Both the position numbers and the translations under genes were made by a program. Positions 16,962 to 24,680 of a stretch of 64,000 nucleotides of DNA are shown piece after piece. The notes beneath the pieces were generated by a model. That model was not told the DNA's origin, did not search any database, and saw nothing but the letters and a program-made list of their open reading frames with translations. Within the stretch, counting starts at the first letter, position 1; each line of letters opens with the position of its first letter. Location: assembly GCF_000024345.1 (NCBI RefSeq), contig NC_013729.1, positions 2,418,001-2,482,000 of the forward strand, in the 5' to 3' direction. The stretch is from Kribbella flavida DSM 17836. Lineage in GTDB: Bacteria > Actinomycetota > Actinomycetes > Propionibacteriales > Kribbellaceae.

Positions 16962-17876
16962 TCAACCACGCCGCTCCGCGCCTCCACCGGCCTGATCCGA
17001 TGCGGTGGTGAACGCCCAGTTGACGGCGTCGGCGAGGTCCGTCACCGGATAGCGCACCGCGCGAACGACCCGGTCGGCGCCGACCACCAGGACAAATCGC
17101 TTGAGCCGCCCAACCCCGCCGGCGCGGAACGTCGGCAGCCGCAGCGCCGCCGCCAGTTGCAGCTCCACGTCCGACAGCAGCACGTGCGGAATCTTTTCGG
17201 CCTCCGCAAACGCCGCCTGCTCCTCCGGCCGCTGCGTGCTCACCCCGTGCACCGCGATCCCGCCCGCCCGGAACTCGTCGTACCGCTCCGCGAACAGCCT
17301 GTTCTCCAACGTGCACCCGTGCGCGCCCGCGATCTCACTCCAGCCTGCAGGCAACGGAGTCGGCCGCCCTGTCGCCGGATACCCGAAGAGCACCGTCGCC
17401 TTCGCCTGCCCGTCGACCACATCGACGGACTCCGGCGGGCCATCCCCGCCGGTTGCAGGTAGCAACAATCCCGCCGGAACGGCCGCGCCGACGAGCTCGT
17501 GCAGCCGATGGGCCGTGGGCTCCGACTCGGCGTTGGTCCCGGTCAACTGCCCGTCGCCCAGAACCCAGCGATCTCCCCAGTCCTGCAGCGCGACCAGCAC
17601 CGGCAGCAACGCACGCCCGCGCGCCGTCAGCTGGTACGCGTACCGAGTAGGCCGCTCCTGGTACGCCGTTCGCTCGACGACGCCGCTGTCCATCAGACCG
17701 CCCAGCCGCTCGGTGAGCACCTTGCGTGAGATCCGCAGCGACTCCGCCAACAGGTCGAACCGATCGAGACCCCGGGCGAGATCCCGCACGATCAGCAGTT
17801 CCCACCCGTCCCCGACGACCGCGAGGGACTGGGCGATCGCGCAGTCCGGTTCCGGCGAGAAACTGCTGCGCCGCAT
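16962..17876 (-). CDS. HxlR-type transcriptional regulator fused to a peroxiredoxin domain
   Basis: Residues 1-110 are a HxlR winged helix (DCAIAQSLAVVGDGWELLIV, then RFDLLAESLRISRKVLTERL), with Cys12 at the position used for redox sensing in HypR-type members. Residues about 150-290 form a BCP/PrxQ-like peroxiredoxin: the segment GYPATGRPTPLPAGW, GAHGCT with a candidate peroxidatic Cys188, then GVSTQRPEEQ and RLPTF. The resolving Cys usually five residues later (CTxxxC) is Arg193. The ATG at 17876 follows GAGGAGG. It is divergent from an MFS exporter with an inverted repeat between them, so it likely controls that exporter and itself. The fusion suggests a one-protein peroxide or electrophile sensor (inference). 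Confidence 0.85.
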   Translation of the reverse strand: MRRSSFSPEPDCAIAQSLAVVGDGWELLIVRDLARGLDRFDLLAESLRISRKVLTERLGGLMDSGVVERTAYQERPTRYAYQLTARGRALLPVLVALQDWGDRWVLGDGQLTGTNAESEPTAHRLHELVGAAVPAGLLLPATGGDGPPESVDVVDGQAKATVLFGYPATGRPTPLPAGWSEIAGAHGCTLENRLFAERYDEFRAGGIAVHGVSTQRPEEQAAFAEAEKIPHVLLSDVELQLAAALRLPTFRAGGVGRLKRFVLVVGADRVVRAVRYPVTDLADAVNWAFTTASDQAGGGAERRG

Positions 17877-17925
17877 AGTGCCTCCTCGACCCGTGCCAGT
17901 TGCGCCCAAGGTAGCCGCCCGGCTA

Positions 17926-17942
17926 AGTTCCCTTCGGAAACT
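17926..17942. promoter_or_regulatory. Candidate operator between the HxlR fusion and MFS genes
   Basis: AGTTCCC-TTC-GGAAACT is an inverted repeat with 6 of 7 positions matching, 50 bp upstream of the regulator start and about 100 bp upstream of the MFS start. HxlR proteins bind comparable short inverted repeats in divergent intergenic regions. Confidence 0.5.
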
Positions 17943-18042
17943 CACTGTACCCGCCACGGCGGCTCGTGCAGACGACGGTTACGCAGGACGACGGCCATGC
18001 CGGACGGCGACGGCGACGCAAAGACGACGGCGAGGGGCGCGG

Positions 18043-19329
18043 ATGACGGCGTACTGGCGGCGGGTGGCGGAGCTTCCCGGGTGGTTGAAGGCGGTGATGC
18101 TCGGCCAACTGGTCAGCTCGGCCGGCGCTCTGGCGTGGCTCTACCTGACGCTCTACCTCGTCGAGGACCGCGGGATGAGCCCGCAGCAGGCCGGGTTCGC
18201 CGCTGCGGCGTACGGCGTGGGGCTGCTCGGGGGCAATCTCGGCGGTGGCTGGATCGGCGACCGGTTCGGCCTGCGGGCCGCGGCGGTCGGCAGTCAGGTG
18301 AGCTGGGCCGTCGCCTGCCTGGCGATGCCGATCGTGCCGACCACCGGCCTCGCCGTCCTGGCCGCCGTCGCCGGACTCTGCGGTGGAGCCAGTCGACCGA
18401 ACCTCAGCGCGCTCGTCGCGACCGCGATGCCCGCGCATCGGCGGCGGGAGGGGATCGCCCTGTCGCGGTCCGCCAGCAACGCCGGGTTCACGATCGGGCC
18501 GCCGCTGGGCGGACTGCTCGCGGCGTACGACTTCTCGCTGGTGTTCGTCATCGACGCGGCGACCAGTCTTGTGCTGGCGGTGGTTGTCTGGCGTTGGGTG
18601 CCTCGGGCGTCACGAGTGGTCGTCCGGCAAGCGTCGGGGCTGTGGAGCGCGCTGCGGCAGGACCGCTCGATCCTGGTGCTGCTCGCCGCGATCGTCGTTG
18701 TCGACACGGTTTACCGACAGTTGTTCGCCACGATGCCTCTGCTGTTGCGAGACGCCGGCTCGCCGGCCGTCGCGTACGGCGTACTGATCGGCCTGAGCTC
18801 AGTCGTCATCGTGCTGCTGGAAGCGCCCTTGGCCGTTCGGCTCGGTGGGCATCGGGCGCTGCGGGTGGTCGCGGTCGGGTTCGTGTTCGTCGGCATCGGT
18901 CTGGCGGCGCTGGGCGTGTGGCCGGCGCTTGGCGGTGCGGCGCTGGCGGTTGCGGTGATCACCTGCGGGGAGATGCTCTACAAACCGACCGCGACCGCGC
19001 ATGTCGCCGACGCGGCGCCGGAGGGAATGGTCGGGCGGTACTCCAGCCTGTACGCCGCCGCGTCGATCAGCGGGATGTTCCTGGCCCCGGCACTCGGCGG
19101 TACGGCGTACGAGCATGTGCCGGACCTGCTCTACCCGGCGGCCGCCGTACTGGCTTTCGCTGCGGCCGCAGCAGTGCTGGTCGCGGGACGAGCCGCCGGC
19201 CGGACCGGCGTCAGCCTGGCCGTCGGGCCGGAGGTCGCGGCCGTGAAGGATGCCGGAGCGGCTATTGGGGGAGGGGAGCCGGACGGGCTTCCCAGCGGGT
19301 CGACAGGACGACCGTCGTCCGGGTCCTGA
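18043..19329 (+). CDS. MFS transporter (drug-efflux type)
   Basis: A 428-residue major facilitator protein with about 12 hydrophobic segments, the first from WLKAVMLGQLVSSAGALAWL and the last ending near residue 385. The loop 2-3 signature is present as GGGWIGDRFGLR, and a related motif follows TM5 (GFTIGPPLGGLL). It is probably an exporter of a small toxic compound or drug, regulated by the divergent HxlR fusion. The ATG at 18043 follows GAGGGGCGCG. The hydrophilic C-terminal tail (about 400-428) overlaps the 3' end of the convergent Lrp gene by 68 bp. Confidence 0.88.
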   Translation: MTAYWRRVAELPGWLKAVMLGQLVSSAGALAWLYLTLYLVEDRGMSPQQAGFAAAAYGVGLLGGNLGGGWIGDRFGLRAAAVGSQVSWAVACLAMPIVPTTGLAVLAAVAGLCGGASRPNLSALVATAMPAHRRREGIALSRSASNAGFTIGPPLGGLLAAYDFSLVFVIDAATSLVLAVVVWRWVPRASRVVVRQASGLWSALRQDRSILVLLAAIVVVDTVYRQLFATMPLLLRDAGSPAVAYGVLIGLSSVVIVLLEAPLAVRLGGHRALRVVAVGFVFVGIGLAALGVWPALGGAALAVAVITCGEMLYKPTATAHVADAAPEGMVGRYSSLYAAASISGMFLAPALGGTAYEHVPDLLYPAAAVLAFAAAAAVLVAGRAAGRTGVSLAVGPEVAAVKDAGAAIGGGEPDGLPSGSTGRPSSGS

Positions 19330-19711
19330 CCACGCCGTTGACCCGGCGGAGCTGACCGACGACCGCCTCCAACTCGTGCACGTCCGGTACCCGGACCTTG
19401 ACCACCAGTTCCTGGTCCCCGGCGACGAACCAGCAGTCCTCGACCGCCGCGATCTCCCGCACACCCTCGACGATGTCGTCGGTCTCCACGTCGTCGCGCT
19501 GGAACAGCCCGATCAGCGCGCTGGTGCCCAGCCCTACCTGCTCCGGCGCCACCACCGCGCGGTACCCGAGCAGCACCCCGCGTTCCTCGAGCCGCTTCAC
19601 CCGCTCCTGGACGCTCGGTCCGGACAGGCCGACCACCCGGCCGAGCTCGGCCCAGCTGGACCGTCCGTTGGCGCGCAGGGCTTCGACCAGTTGCCGATCG
19701 ATCGCATCCAT
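19262..19711 (-). CDS. Lrp/AsnC family transcriptional regulator
   Basis: A 149-residue amino-acid-responsive regulator: N-terminal HTH (MDAIDRQLVEALRANGRSSW, LGRVVGLSGPSVQERVKRLEERGVL) and C-terminal RAM/ACT-like domain (about 65-140). The ATG at 19711 has AGGAGTC upstream. It is divergent from a 42-residue gene, over an AT-rich 142-bp spacer that would hold its own operator. Its target is not evident; the spacer and the overlapping MFS gene are candidates. Confidence 0.93.
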   Translation of the reverse strand: MDAIDRQLVEALRANGRSSWAELGRVVGLSGPSVQERVKRLEERGVLLGYRAVVAPEQVGLGTSALIGLFQRDDVETDDIVEGVREIAAVEDCWFVAGDQELVVKVRVPDVHELEAVVGQLRRVNGVVRTRTTVVLSTRWEARPAPLPQ

Positions 19712-19769
19712 GAAGACTCCTGTTGACCGCAGATTCGTAGGAAGATCCGTTGATCTACCTTTAATTCGT

Positions 19770-19798
19770 TTGTGTTGCGTCAGCTTATGCCGTACACT
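19770..19798 (+). promoter_or_regulatory. Sigma-70-type promoter for the 42-residue gene
   Basis: TTGTGT at 19770-19775, a 17-bp spacer, then TACACT at 19793-19798, in an unusually AT-rich stretch. The predicted transcript would begin about 50 nt before the ATG at 19854. It faces away from the lrp gene and may be controlled by it. Confidence 0.55.
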
Positions 19799-19853
19799 TT
19801 CAAGTGTCCGGGGATGCCCCCTCGGACGCTCGTCACAACCCAGTGAAGGAATC

Positions 19854-19982
19854 ATGATCACCCCCGACGTCGCCCGTGCCCACATCGACGAGATGCGCCG
19901 TGTCGCCGCGATGCATCAGCGCGCCGCCACCGGCCCCTCGGTCTGGCGCCGGCTGCTGACCCGCTCGACCCGCCGGCACTGA
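19854..19982 (+). CDS. Small basic protein, 42 residues
   Basis: Starts MITPDVARAHIDEMRRVAAM and ends in RSTRRH; Arg/His-rich, with an amphipathic helix in the first half and no membrane segment. The ATG follows GTGAAGGAATC at good spacing and a recognisable promoter lies upstream, so it is likely expressed. Function unknown. It is divergent from the Lrp regulator, 77 bp before a second small gene. Confidence 0.65.
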   Translation: MITPDVARAHIDEMRRVAAMHQRAATGPSVWRRLLTRSTRRH

Positions 19983-20059
19983 CCCCTTCGCGCGACCGGA
20001 CGGCCCACTGAGGCCACCGGTCGCGCTCGTCCGGGGCCGTTCGAGATAGGCTCTGCTCC

Positions 20060-20218
20060 ATGGCTTCCGAACTCCTGCCCCGACTGGCGCCCCTCACCGA
20101 AGCTGCCGGCGAGGCGTCGCACATCTCGCCGTGGTGGTACGGCGGGTTCTCCCTGTTCGTGCTGGTGGCCCTGCTGGCCGTCACCGTGATCCTGGGCAAC
20201 GGCCGGCCGCACAGCTGA
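20060..20218 (+). CDS. Small single-span membrane protein, 52 residues
   Basis: A 52-residue protein with one membrane segment (FSLFVLVALLAVTVILG, about 30-46) preceded by SHISPWWYGG. Small proteins with this HISPW-plus-TM layout sit just upstream of nadD in related actinobacteria as I recall, so it is probably genuine. There is no strong ribosome site before the ATG; the transcript may be leaderless or start close by. It ends 17 bp before nadD and is probably co-transcribed with it. Function unknown. Confidence 0.65.
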   Translation: MASELLPRLAPLTEAAGEASHISPWWYGGFSLFVLVALLAVTVILGNGRPHS

Positions 20219-20235
20219 GCGGCGGATGAGCTGAC

Positions 20236-20847
20236 GTGAACTTCCCGGAGCGGGTCCGGCGCCTTGGCGTGATGGGTGGCACCTTCGACCCGATCCATCA
20301 CGGCCACCTGGTCGCGGCCAGCGAGGTGCAGTCGTACTTCGACCTGGACGAGGTGATCTTCGTCCCGACCGGTCAGCCCTGGCAGAAGACCGAGCGCAAC
20401 GTCTCGCCCGCCGAGGACCGGTACCTGATGACGGTCATCGCGACCGCCTCGAACCCACGGTTCTCGGTCAGCCGGGTCGACATCGACCGGCCCGGCCCGA
20501 CGTACACGATCGACACGCTGCGCGACCTGTCCCGGCTGTACCCCGACGCCGAGCTGTTCTTCATCACCGGCGCCGACGCGCTGGCCCAGATCCTCACCTG
20601 GCGCGACGTCGACGAGATGTTCAAGCTCGCCCAGTTCGTCGGCTGTACCCGGCCGGGGACCGAGGCCACCGAGCTGCCGCTGGACCGGTTGCCGATGGAC
20701 CGGATCACGCTGCTCGAAGTCCCGGCGCTGGCGATCTCGTCGACCGAGTGCCGGGCCAGGGTCGCGATGGGCAACCCCACCTGGTACCTGGTGCCCGACG
20801 GGATCGTCCAGTACATCGCCAAGCGCGACCTCTACACCAACCACTAG
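20236..20847 (+). CDS. nadD: Nicotinate-nucleotide adenylyltransferase
   Basis: Adenylates nicotinate mononucleotide to deamido-NAD in NAD synthesis. The 203-residue protein has the nucleotidyltransferase signature [12 protein letters not shown] (14-25), the SxxTxxTY-like segment [10 protein letters not shown] and the C-terminal ISSTECR motif. The GTG at 20236 is the family start. Ten bp separate it from rsfS; nadD-rsfS-phosphatase is the same order as in mycobacteria (Rv2421c-Rv2419c). Confidence 0.96.
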   Translation: MNFPERVRRLGVMGGTFDPIHHGHLVAASEVQSYFDLDEVIFVPTGQPWQKTERNVSPAEDRYLMTVIATASNPRFSVSRVDIDRPGPTYTIDTLRDLSRLYPDAELFFITGADALAQILTWRDVDEMFKLAQFVGCTRPGTEATELPLDRLPMDRITLLEVPALAISSTECRARVAMGNPTWYLVPDGIVQYIAKRDLYTNH

Positions 20848-20857
20848 AAGGAACTTC

Positions 20858-21241
20858 ATGCCAGCCTCCGAACGTGCCGTCGAGCTGCTCACCGCGGCAG
20901 CCGAGGCAGCCCACGACAAGAAGGCGGAGAACGTGCTCGCGTTCGACGTCTCCGAGCAGCTCGCCATCACCGACGCGTTCCTGGTCGCCTCGGCGTCCAA
21001 CGACCGCCAGGTCCGCGCAATCGTGGACGCGGTCGAGGAAAAGCTCCGCGTCGACTTCGACGCCAAGCCGGTCCGCCGCGAAGGCGCCCGCGAGGGCCGC
21101 TGGGTGCTGCTGGACTACCTGGACATCGTCATCCACGTGCAGCACACCGAGGAGCGCAGCTTCTACTCGCTCGAGCGGCTGTGGCGCGACTGCCCGACGA
21201 TCCCGCTGCCGTCGCCGGTCCCCGGCGCGCCGACGGACTGA
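20858..21241 (+). CDS. rsfS: Ribosome silencing factor RsfS
   Basis: Binds L14 and blocks subunit joining in starvation. The 127-residue protein carries the family core: KKAENVLAFDVSEQLAITDAF, ASNDRQVRAI, EGAREGRWVLLDYLDIVIHV and FYSLERLW. AGAAGGAAC precedes the ATG. It is the second gene of the nadD operon. Confidence 0.96.
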   Translation: MPASERAVELLTAAAEAAHDKKAENVLAFDVSEQLAITDAFLVASASNDRQVRAIVDAVEEKLRVDFDAKPVRREGAREGRWVLLDYLDIVIHVQHTEERSFYSLERLWRDCPTIPLPSPVPGAPTD

Positions 21242-21482
21242 GCGCGTCCGCCCGTACGCCGTACCTGGGGGTGTCGGTTGCGGGACGCCTCGACCGGGGT
21301 TGACGACCGTGCGCGCCGCCCGACGGCTGGTGACCGTCGAACCGCTGCATGCCCTGTCCGTCGAACTGCTCCGGCGGCCCGTACCAGTCCGAGGCAGTGA
21401 CTGCCCCGCAACGCTGATTTCGCTCGACGCCTGACCGCCGCCGGCCGGATGGGCCGGCTCCTCACCACCGGGAGCACGCGTT

Positions 21483-22136
21483 ATGACTGCAGGACGCCTG
21501 ATCGTCTGGCGCCACGGCCGGACCTCCTGGAACCTCCAGGACAAGATCCAGGGCCAGGCCGACATCCCGCTCGACGAGGTCGGCCAGGCGCAGGCCCGCG
21601 CCGCCGCCGCCCGCCTCGCCTCCCTGGCGCCCACCCGTCTGTTCTCCAGCGACCTCCAGCGCGCCGCCTCCACCGCCGCCGAGCTCGCCGCCCTGACCGG
21701 CCTGACCGTCGAGTACGACAAGGCGCTGCGCGAGATCGACGTCGACGACTGGGCCGGCCTGACGATGGCCGAGCTCGCCGACCTGCACCCCGAGGCCGCC
21801 GCCCGCATCCGGGCCGGCGAACCCCAGCGCCGCGGCACCGCCGGCGAAACCGTCGAAGAGGTCGCCGCCCGCTTCGCCCCCGCCCTCACCCGCGCCGTCG
21901 ACCAGGCCACCGCTTCCGACACCGTCGTGGTGGCCACCCACGGCCTGGCCGCCCGCGTAGGCATCTGCCTCTTCCTCGGCATCCCCCAGGCCCACTGGCC
22001 CGCCTTCGGAGGCCTCTCCAACTGCAACTGGGTCTCCCTGCTCCCCAGCCGCCACAACCGCTGGCGCATCGAGGAGTGGAACGCCGGCTCCCTCCCCGAA
22101 CCCGTCATGAGCGACGACCCGCAGCCCCATCCCTGA
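21483..22136 (+). CDS. Histidine phosphatase family protein (GpgP / phosphoglycerate mutase-like)
   Basis: A 217-residue phosphatase with the catalytic RHG motif at 10-12 (LIVWRHGRTSWN), Arg in SSDLQRA and the second His in ATHGLAARVG. The gene order after rsfS matches mycobacterial gpgP (glucosyl-3-phosphoglycerate phosphatase, Rv2419c), so that role in methylglucose-type polysaccharide metabolism is plausible but not shown; broad-specificity phosphatase is the safer call. A 241-bp spacer without a clear gene separates it from rsfS. Confidence 0.88.
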   Translation: MTAGRLIVWRHGRTSWNLQDKIQGQADIPLDEVGQAQARAAAARLASLAPTRLFSSDLQRAASTAAELAALTGLTVEYDKALREIDVDDWAGLTMAELADLHPEAAARIRAGEPQRRGTAGETVEEVAARFAPALTRAVDQATASDTVVVATHGLAARVGICLFLGIPQAHWPAFGGLSNCNWVSLLPSRHNRWRIEEWNAGSLPEPVMSDDPQPHP

Positions 22137-22157
22137 CCCGGCAAAGCGACGCGGAGC

Positions 22158-22514
22158 ATGACCATGGCCATTGCAGGACGCTGGCGAATCGTCGAGCTCG
22201 ACCAGTTCGACGATGACGCTCTCCATCTCGTCGAGCCCGCTTACATCGAGTTCGCCGATGACCGCACCGGCGAATTCGTGGTTGTTGCCGTGCAAGGCTC
22301 GCTGGACTGCCGGGCCACCGAGATCCAAGGCCGTCCTGGCGTCGAGTTCAGCTGGGACGGCTACGACGAGCTGGACCCCACCAGCGGGCGCGGTTGGGCC
22401 GTCCTGCTCGACGACCTCACTCTGGAGGGTGTCATCTACATCCACCGCGGCGACGAGGCCTCCTTCCGGGCCGTACCGCTCATCCCCGAAGAGATTCCCG
22501 ACACGGCGCACTGA
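22158..22514 (+). CDS. Conserved hypothetical protein
   Basis: A 118-residue acidic protein (AGRWRIVELDQFDDDALHLV, YIEFADDRTGEFVVVAVQGS, RPGVEFSWDGYDELDP, GRGWAVL). I recognise the pattern as a widespread short hypothetical family that lacks an assigned function. It is predicted to be a cytoplasmic beta-rich fold with no cysteine motif. The ATG at 22158 is used; a second ATG two codons later is equally possible. It lies 21 bp after the phosphatase and before tRNA-Ala. Confidence 0.75.
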   Translation: MTMAIAGRWRIVELDQFDDDALHLVEPAYIEFADDRTGEFVVVAVQGSLDCRATEIQGRPGVEFSWDGYDELDPTSGRGWAVLLDDLTLEGVIYIHRGDEASFRAVPLIPEEIPDTAH

Positions 22515-22660
22515 GGAGGCGATGCCCCACGCCGAAGCGTCCCCACCGCAAGCCCGACGCACCCGCCCCACCCGTGTTCATCGTCACCCTCCACCCATCC
22601 GATACCGATTTTTCTTTGCGGCCCCCCATCCGCTAAACTTCCGGAGTCGCAAGACACCGC

Positions 22661-22733
22661 GGGGCTTTGGCGCAGTTGGTAGCGCGCTTCCATGGCATGG
22701 AAGAGGTCAGGGGTTCGAATCCCCTAAGCTCCA
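22661..22733 (+). tRNA. tRNA-Ala (anticodon GGC)
   Basis: A complete cloverleaf: acceptor GGGGCTT / AAGCTCC (one G-U pair), D arm GCGC-AGTTGGTA-GCGC, anticodon stem CTTCC/GGAAG with loop ATGGCAT giving anticodon GGC, variable loop AGGTC, and T arm AGGGG-TTCGAAT-CCCCT, with discriminator A at 22733. The 3' CCA is not encoded (ACCG follows). It decodes GCC, the most used Ala codon in this DNA. A TAAACT box at 22634-22639 may be its -10. Confidence 0.97.
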
Positions 22734-22742
22734 CCGCAGGTC

Positions 22743-22776
22743 AGAGGCCGGTTTCCCGTCAGGGGAACCGGCCTCT
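22743..22776 (+). terminator. Terminator of the tRNA-Ala gene
   Basis: AGAGGCCGGTTTCCC pairs with GGGGAACCGGCCTCT around a short loop, followed by TTG. It is a strong stem 10 nt after the tRNA. Confidence 0.85.
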
Positions 22777-22932
22777 TGCATGAGCTGGGCAACAGCGACA
22801 CACGAAGCTGTGGCGAAGTTCGCGGACGCGTGCCAAGTCGGAAGCCGGGTAGACCTGAGGCGTAGGCGCGGGGGCACAGGTCTAGCCTCGGGGCGGTCGT
22901 GGCGAAGACGCCTGGAACCTAGCGTCGGCAGC

Positions 22933-23871
22933 ATGATCGAAGCTCAGGCACTGACCAAATACTTCGGTGACACCGTCGCCGTCGACGAGCTGTCCTTTGC
23001 GGTACGCCCTGGGCAGGTGACCGGGTTCCTCGGCTCGAACGGCGCCGGCAAGTCCACCACGTTGCGGATGATCGTCGGGTTGGATCGGCCCACCAGCGGC
23101 ACCGCAACCGTAAACGGTAGACGGTACGCCGATCACGCCGCGCCGCTGCGCGAACTGGGTTCCCTGCTGGAGGCGAAATCCCTGCACAAGAGGCGAACCG
23201 CGCGCAGCCACCTGCTCGCCCTGGCCCAGACCCATGGGTTCTCCACCGGCAGGGTCGACGAGGTGCTCGACCTGGTCGGACTCGGCGCGGTGGCGGATCG
23301 CCGGGCCGGCAGTTTCTCGCTCGGCATGGGGCAACGGCTGGGCATCGCGGCCGCGCTGATCGCGGATCCGGCCGCGGTCATCCTGGACGAACCGGTCAAC
23401 GGGCTGGATCCCGATGGCGTGCTGTGGATCCGGACCCTGCTGAAGGAACTCGCGGCCGAAGGCCGGACCGTGCTGGTGTCCAGCCACCTGATGAGCGAGA
23501 TGGCGGTGACCGCCGACCACCTGGTGATCATCGGCCGGGGCCGCCTGCTGGCCGACACGACCGTCGCCGAGCTGATCGCCCGGGTCGGCGTGGGCCAGGT
23601 GCTGGTTCGGACGCCGGCCGGGACCGAGTTGCGCGAACTGCTTGTCCGGCACGGCGCCACCGTCTCCAGCGACGAGGCGGGCCTGCTGATCGTCAACGGA
23701 CTGACCGCCGCGGCGATCGCCGATCTCGCCCTCGAACACCGGTACGCCGTCCACGAGCTCACGCCGCAACGAGCATCCCTCGAGCAGGCCTACATGGAGC
23801 TCACCCGGACCGCGGTCGAGTACACCGCCGACGAAACGGCACAGCGCGGACAGGCCGAGGTGGCGGCATGA
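22933..23871 (+). CDS. ABC transporter ATP-binding protein
   Basis: A 312-residue ATPase of the bacitracin/drug-efflux (CcmA/BcrA) class. Walker A is GSNGAGKST (about 36-44), the signature reads SFSLGMGQR, Walker B is AVILDEP and the switch His is in SSHLMSEM. The C-terminal 90 residues form the usual extension of this class. The ATG at 22933 gives the family start (MIEAQALTKYFG). It overlaps the permease start (ATGA), so the two are translated together, and the two-component pair follows in the same way: a four-gene sensing-and-export operon. Confidence 0.93.
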   Translation: MIEAQALTKYFGDTVAVDELSFAVRPGQVTGFLGSNGAGKSTTLRMIVGLDRPTSGTATVNGRRYADHAAPLRELGSLLEAKSLHKRRTARSHLLALAQTHGFSTGRVDEVLDLVGLGAVADRRAGSFSLGMGQRLGIAAALIADPAAVILDEPVNGLDPDGVLWIRTLLKELAAEGRTVLVSSHLMSEMAVTADHLVIIGRGRLLADTTVAELIARVGVGQVLVRTPAGTELRELLVRHGATVSSDEAGLLIVNGLTAAAIADLALEHRYAVHELTPQRASLEQAYMELTRTAVEYTADETAQRGQAEVAA

Positions 23872-24680
23872 CTACGATTGCCATTGGCAACGAGATGCCG
23901 TACGGCGTGACGTTCCGCCGGGTCATTCGGTCGGAGTGGACCAAGTTCTGGTCGCTGCGCTCGACCTGGATCGTGCTCGGGGCAACGGCCCTGGTCACGA
24001 TCGGGCTGGCCGCGGTGATCGGCTCGGTGCAACGCGGCCAGGCGAACGACGAGGCAACGGCCGTGACGCTGGAACAGGTCGCCGGTGGCGCGTTCCTGGG
24101 CGTCGACCTGTTCTCGTTGGTGATCGGCGTGTCCGGCGTACTGATGATGACGGGGGAGTACAGCTCGGGACTGATCAGGGCCACGCTCGCCGCCGTTCCC
24201 CGGCGACTGCCCGTGCTCTGGGCGAAGGCGCTCGTGCTGGTCGGCGTGACAGCCGTGGTGATGCTGGTCGTCTGCTTCGGCGCTTTCCTGGCCAGTCGTG
24301 CCACCAGCGGTGCCGACGTCGCGCTGGACGACGCGACCGTACTGCGAGCCGTCCTTGGGGCCGCCGCGGCGCCGGTGGCCTTCGGCGTGATCGGGCTCGG
24401 CCTGGGCACGGCGCTCCGGCACACGGCCGGGTCGATCACCACGCTGGTGACGATCCTGCTGGTGGTGCCGTCGTTGCTGCCCGCCGCGTTGCCCGACGCT
24501 GTGCACGATGACGTGGCGCCGTACTCACCGGTTGCCGCAGCGCAGGCGATGTATTCCGTCGACGGCAGTGGTGGCGGGTTCGAGATGGCGTCTCCTGGAG
24601 TGGCTGCGCTGGTTGTAGTCGGCTGGTCCGCGCTGGCGTTGGCGGCGGGCGCCGTGGTGCTCAACCGGCGGGATGCATGA
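23868..24680 (+). CDS. ABC transporter permease (ABC-2 type)
   Basis: A 270-residue permease with six hydrophobic segments. The cytoplasmic N-terminus (RVIRSEWTKFWSLRSTW) is typical of actinobacterial ABC-2 permeases, followed by TM1 (about 36-55) and the EYSSGLIRATLAAVPRR loop common to this family. The start overlaps the ATPase stop by 4 nt, and its own stop overlaps the kinase start by 4 nt. It is expected to pair with the upstream ATPase in antibiotic or peptide export. Confidence 0.9.
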   Translation: MTTIAIGNEMPYGVTFRRVIRSEWTKFWSLRSTWIVLGATALVTIGLAAVIGSVQRGQANDEATAVTLEQVAGGAFLGVDLFSLVIGVSGVLMMTGEYSSGLIRATLAAVPRRLPVLWAKALVLVGVTAVVMLVVCFGAFLASRATSGADVALDDATVLRAVLGAAAAPVAFGVIGLGLGTALRHTAGSITTLVTILLVVPSLLPAALPDAVHDDVAPYSPVAAAQAMYSVDGSGGGFEMASPGVAALVVVGWSALALAAGAVVLNRRDA

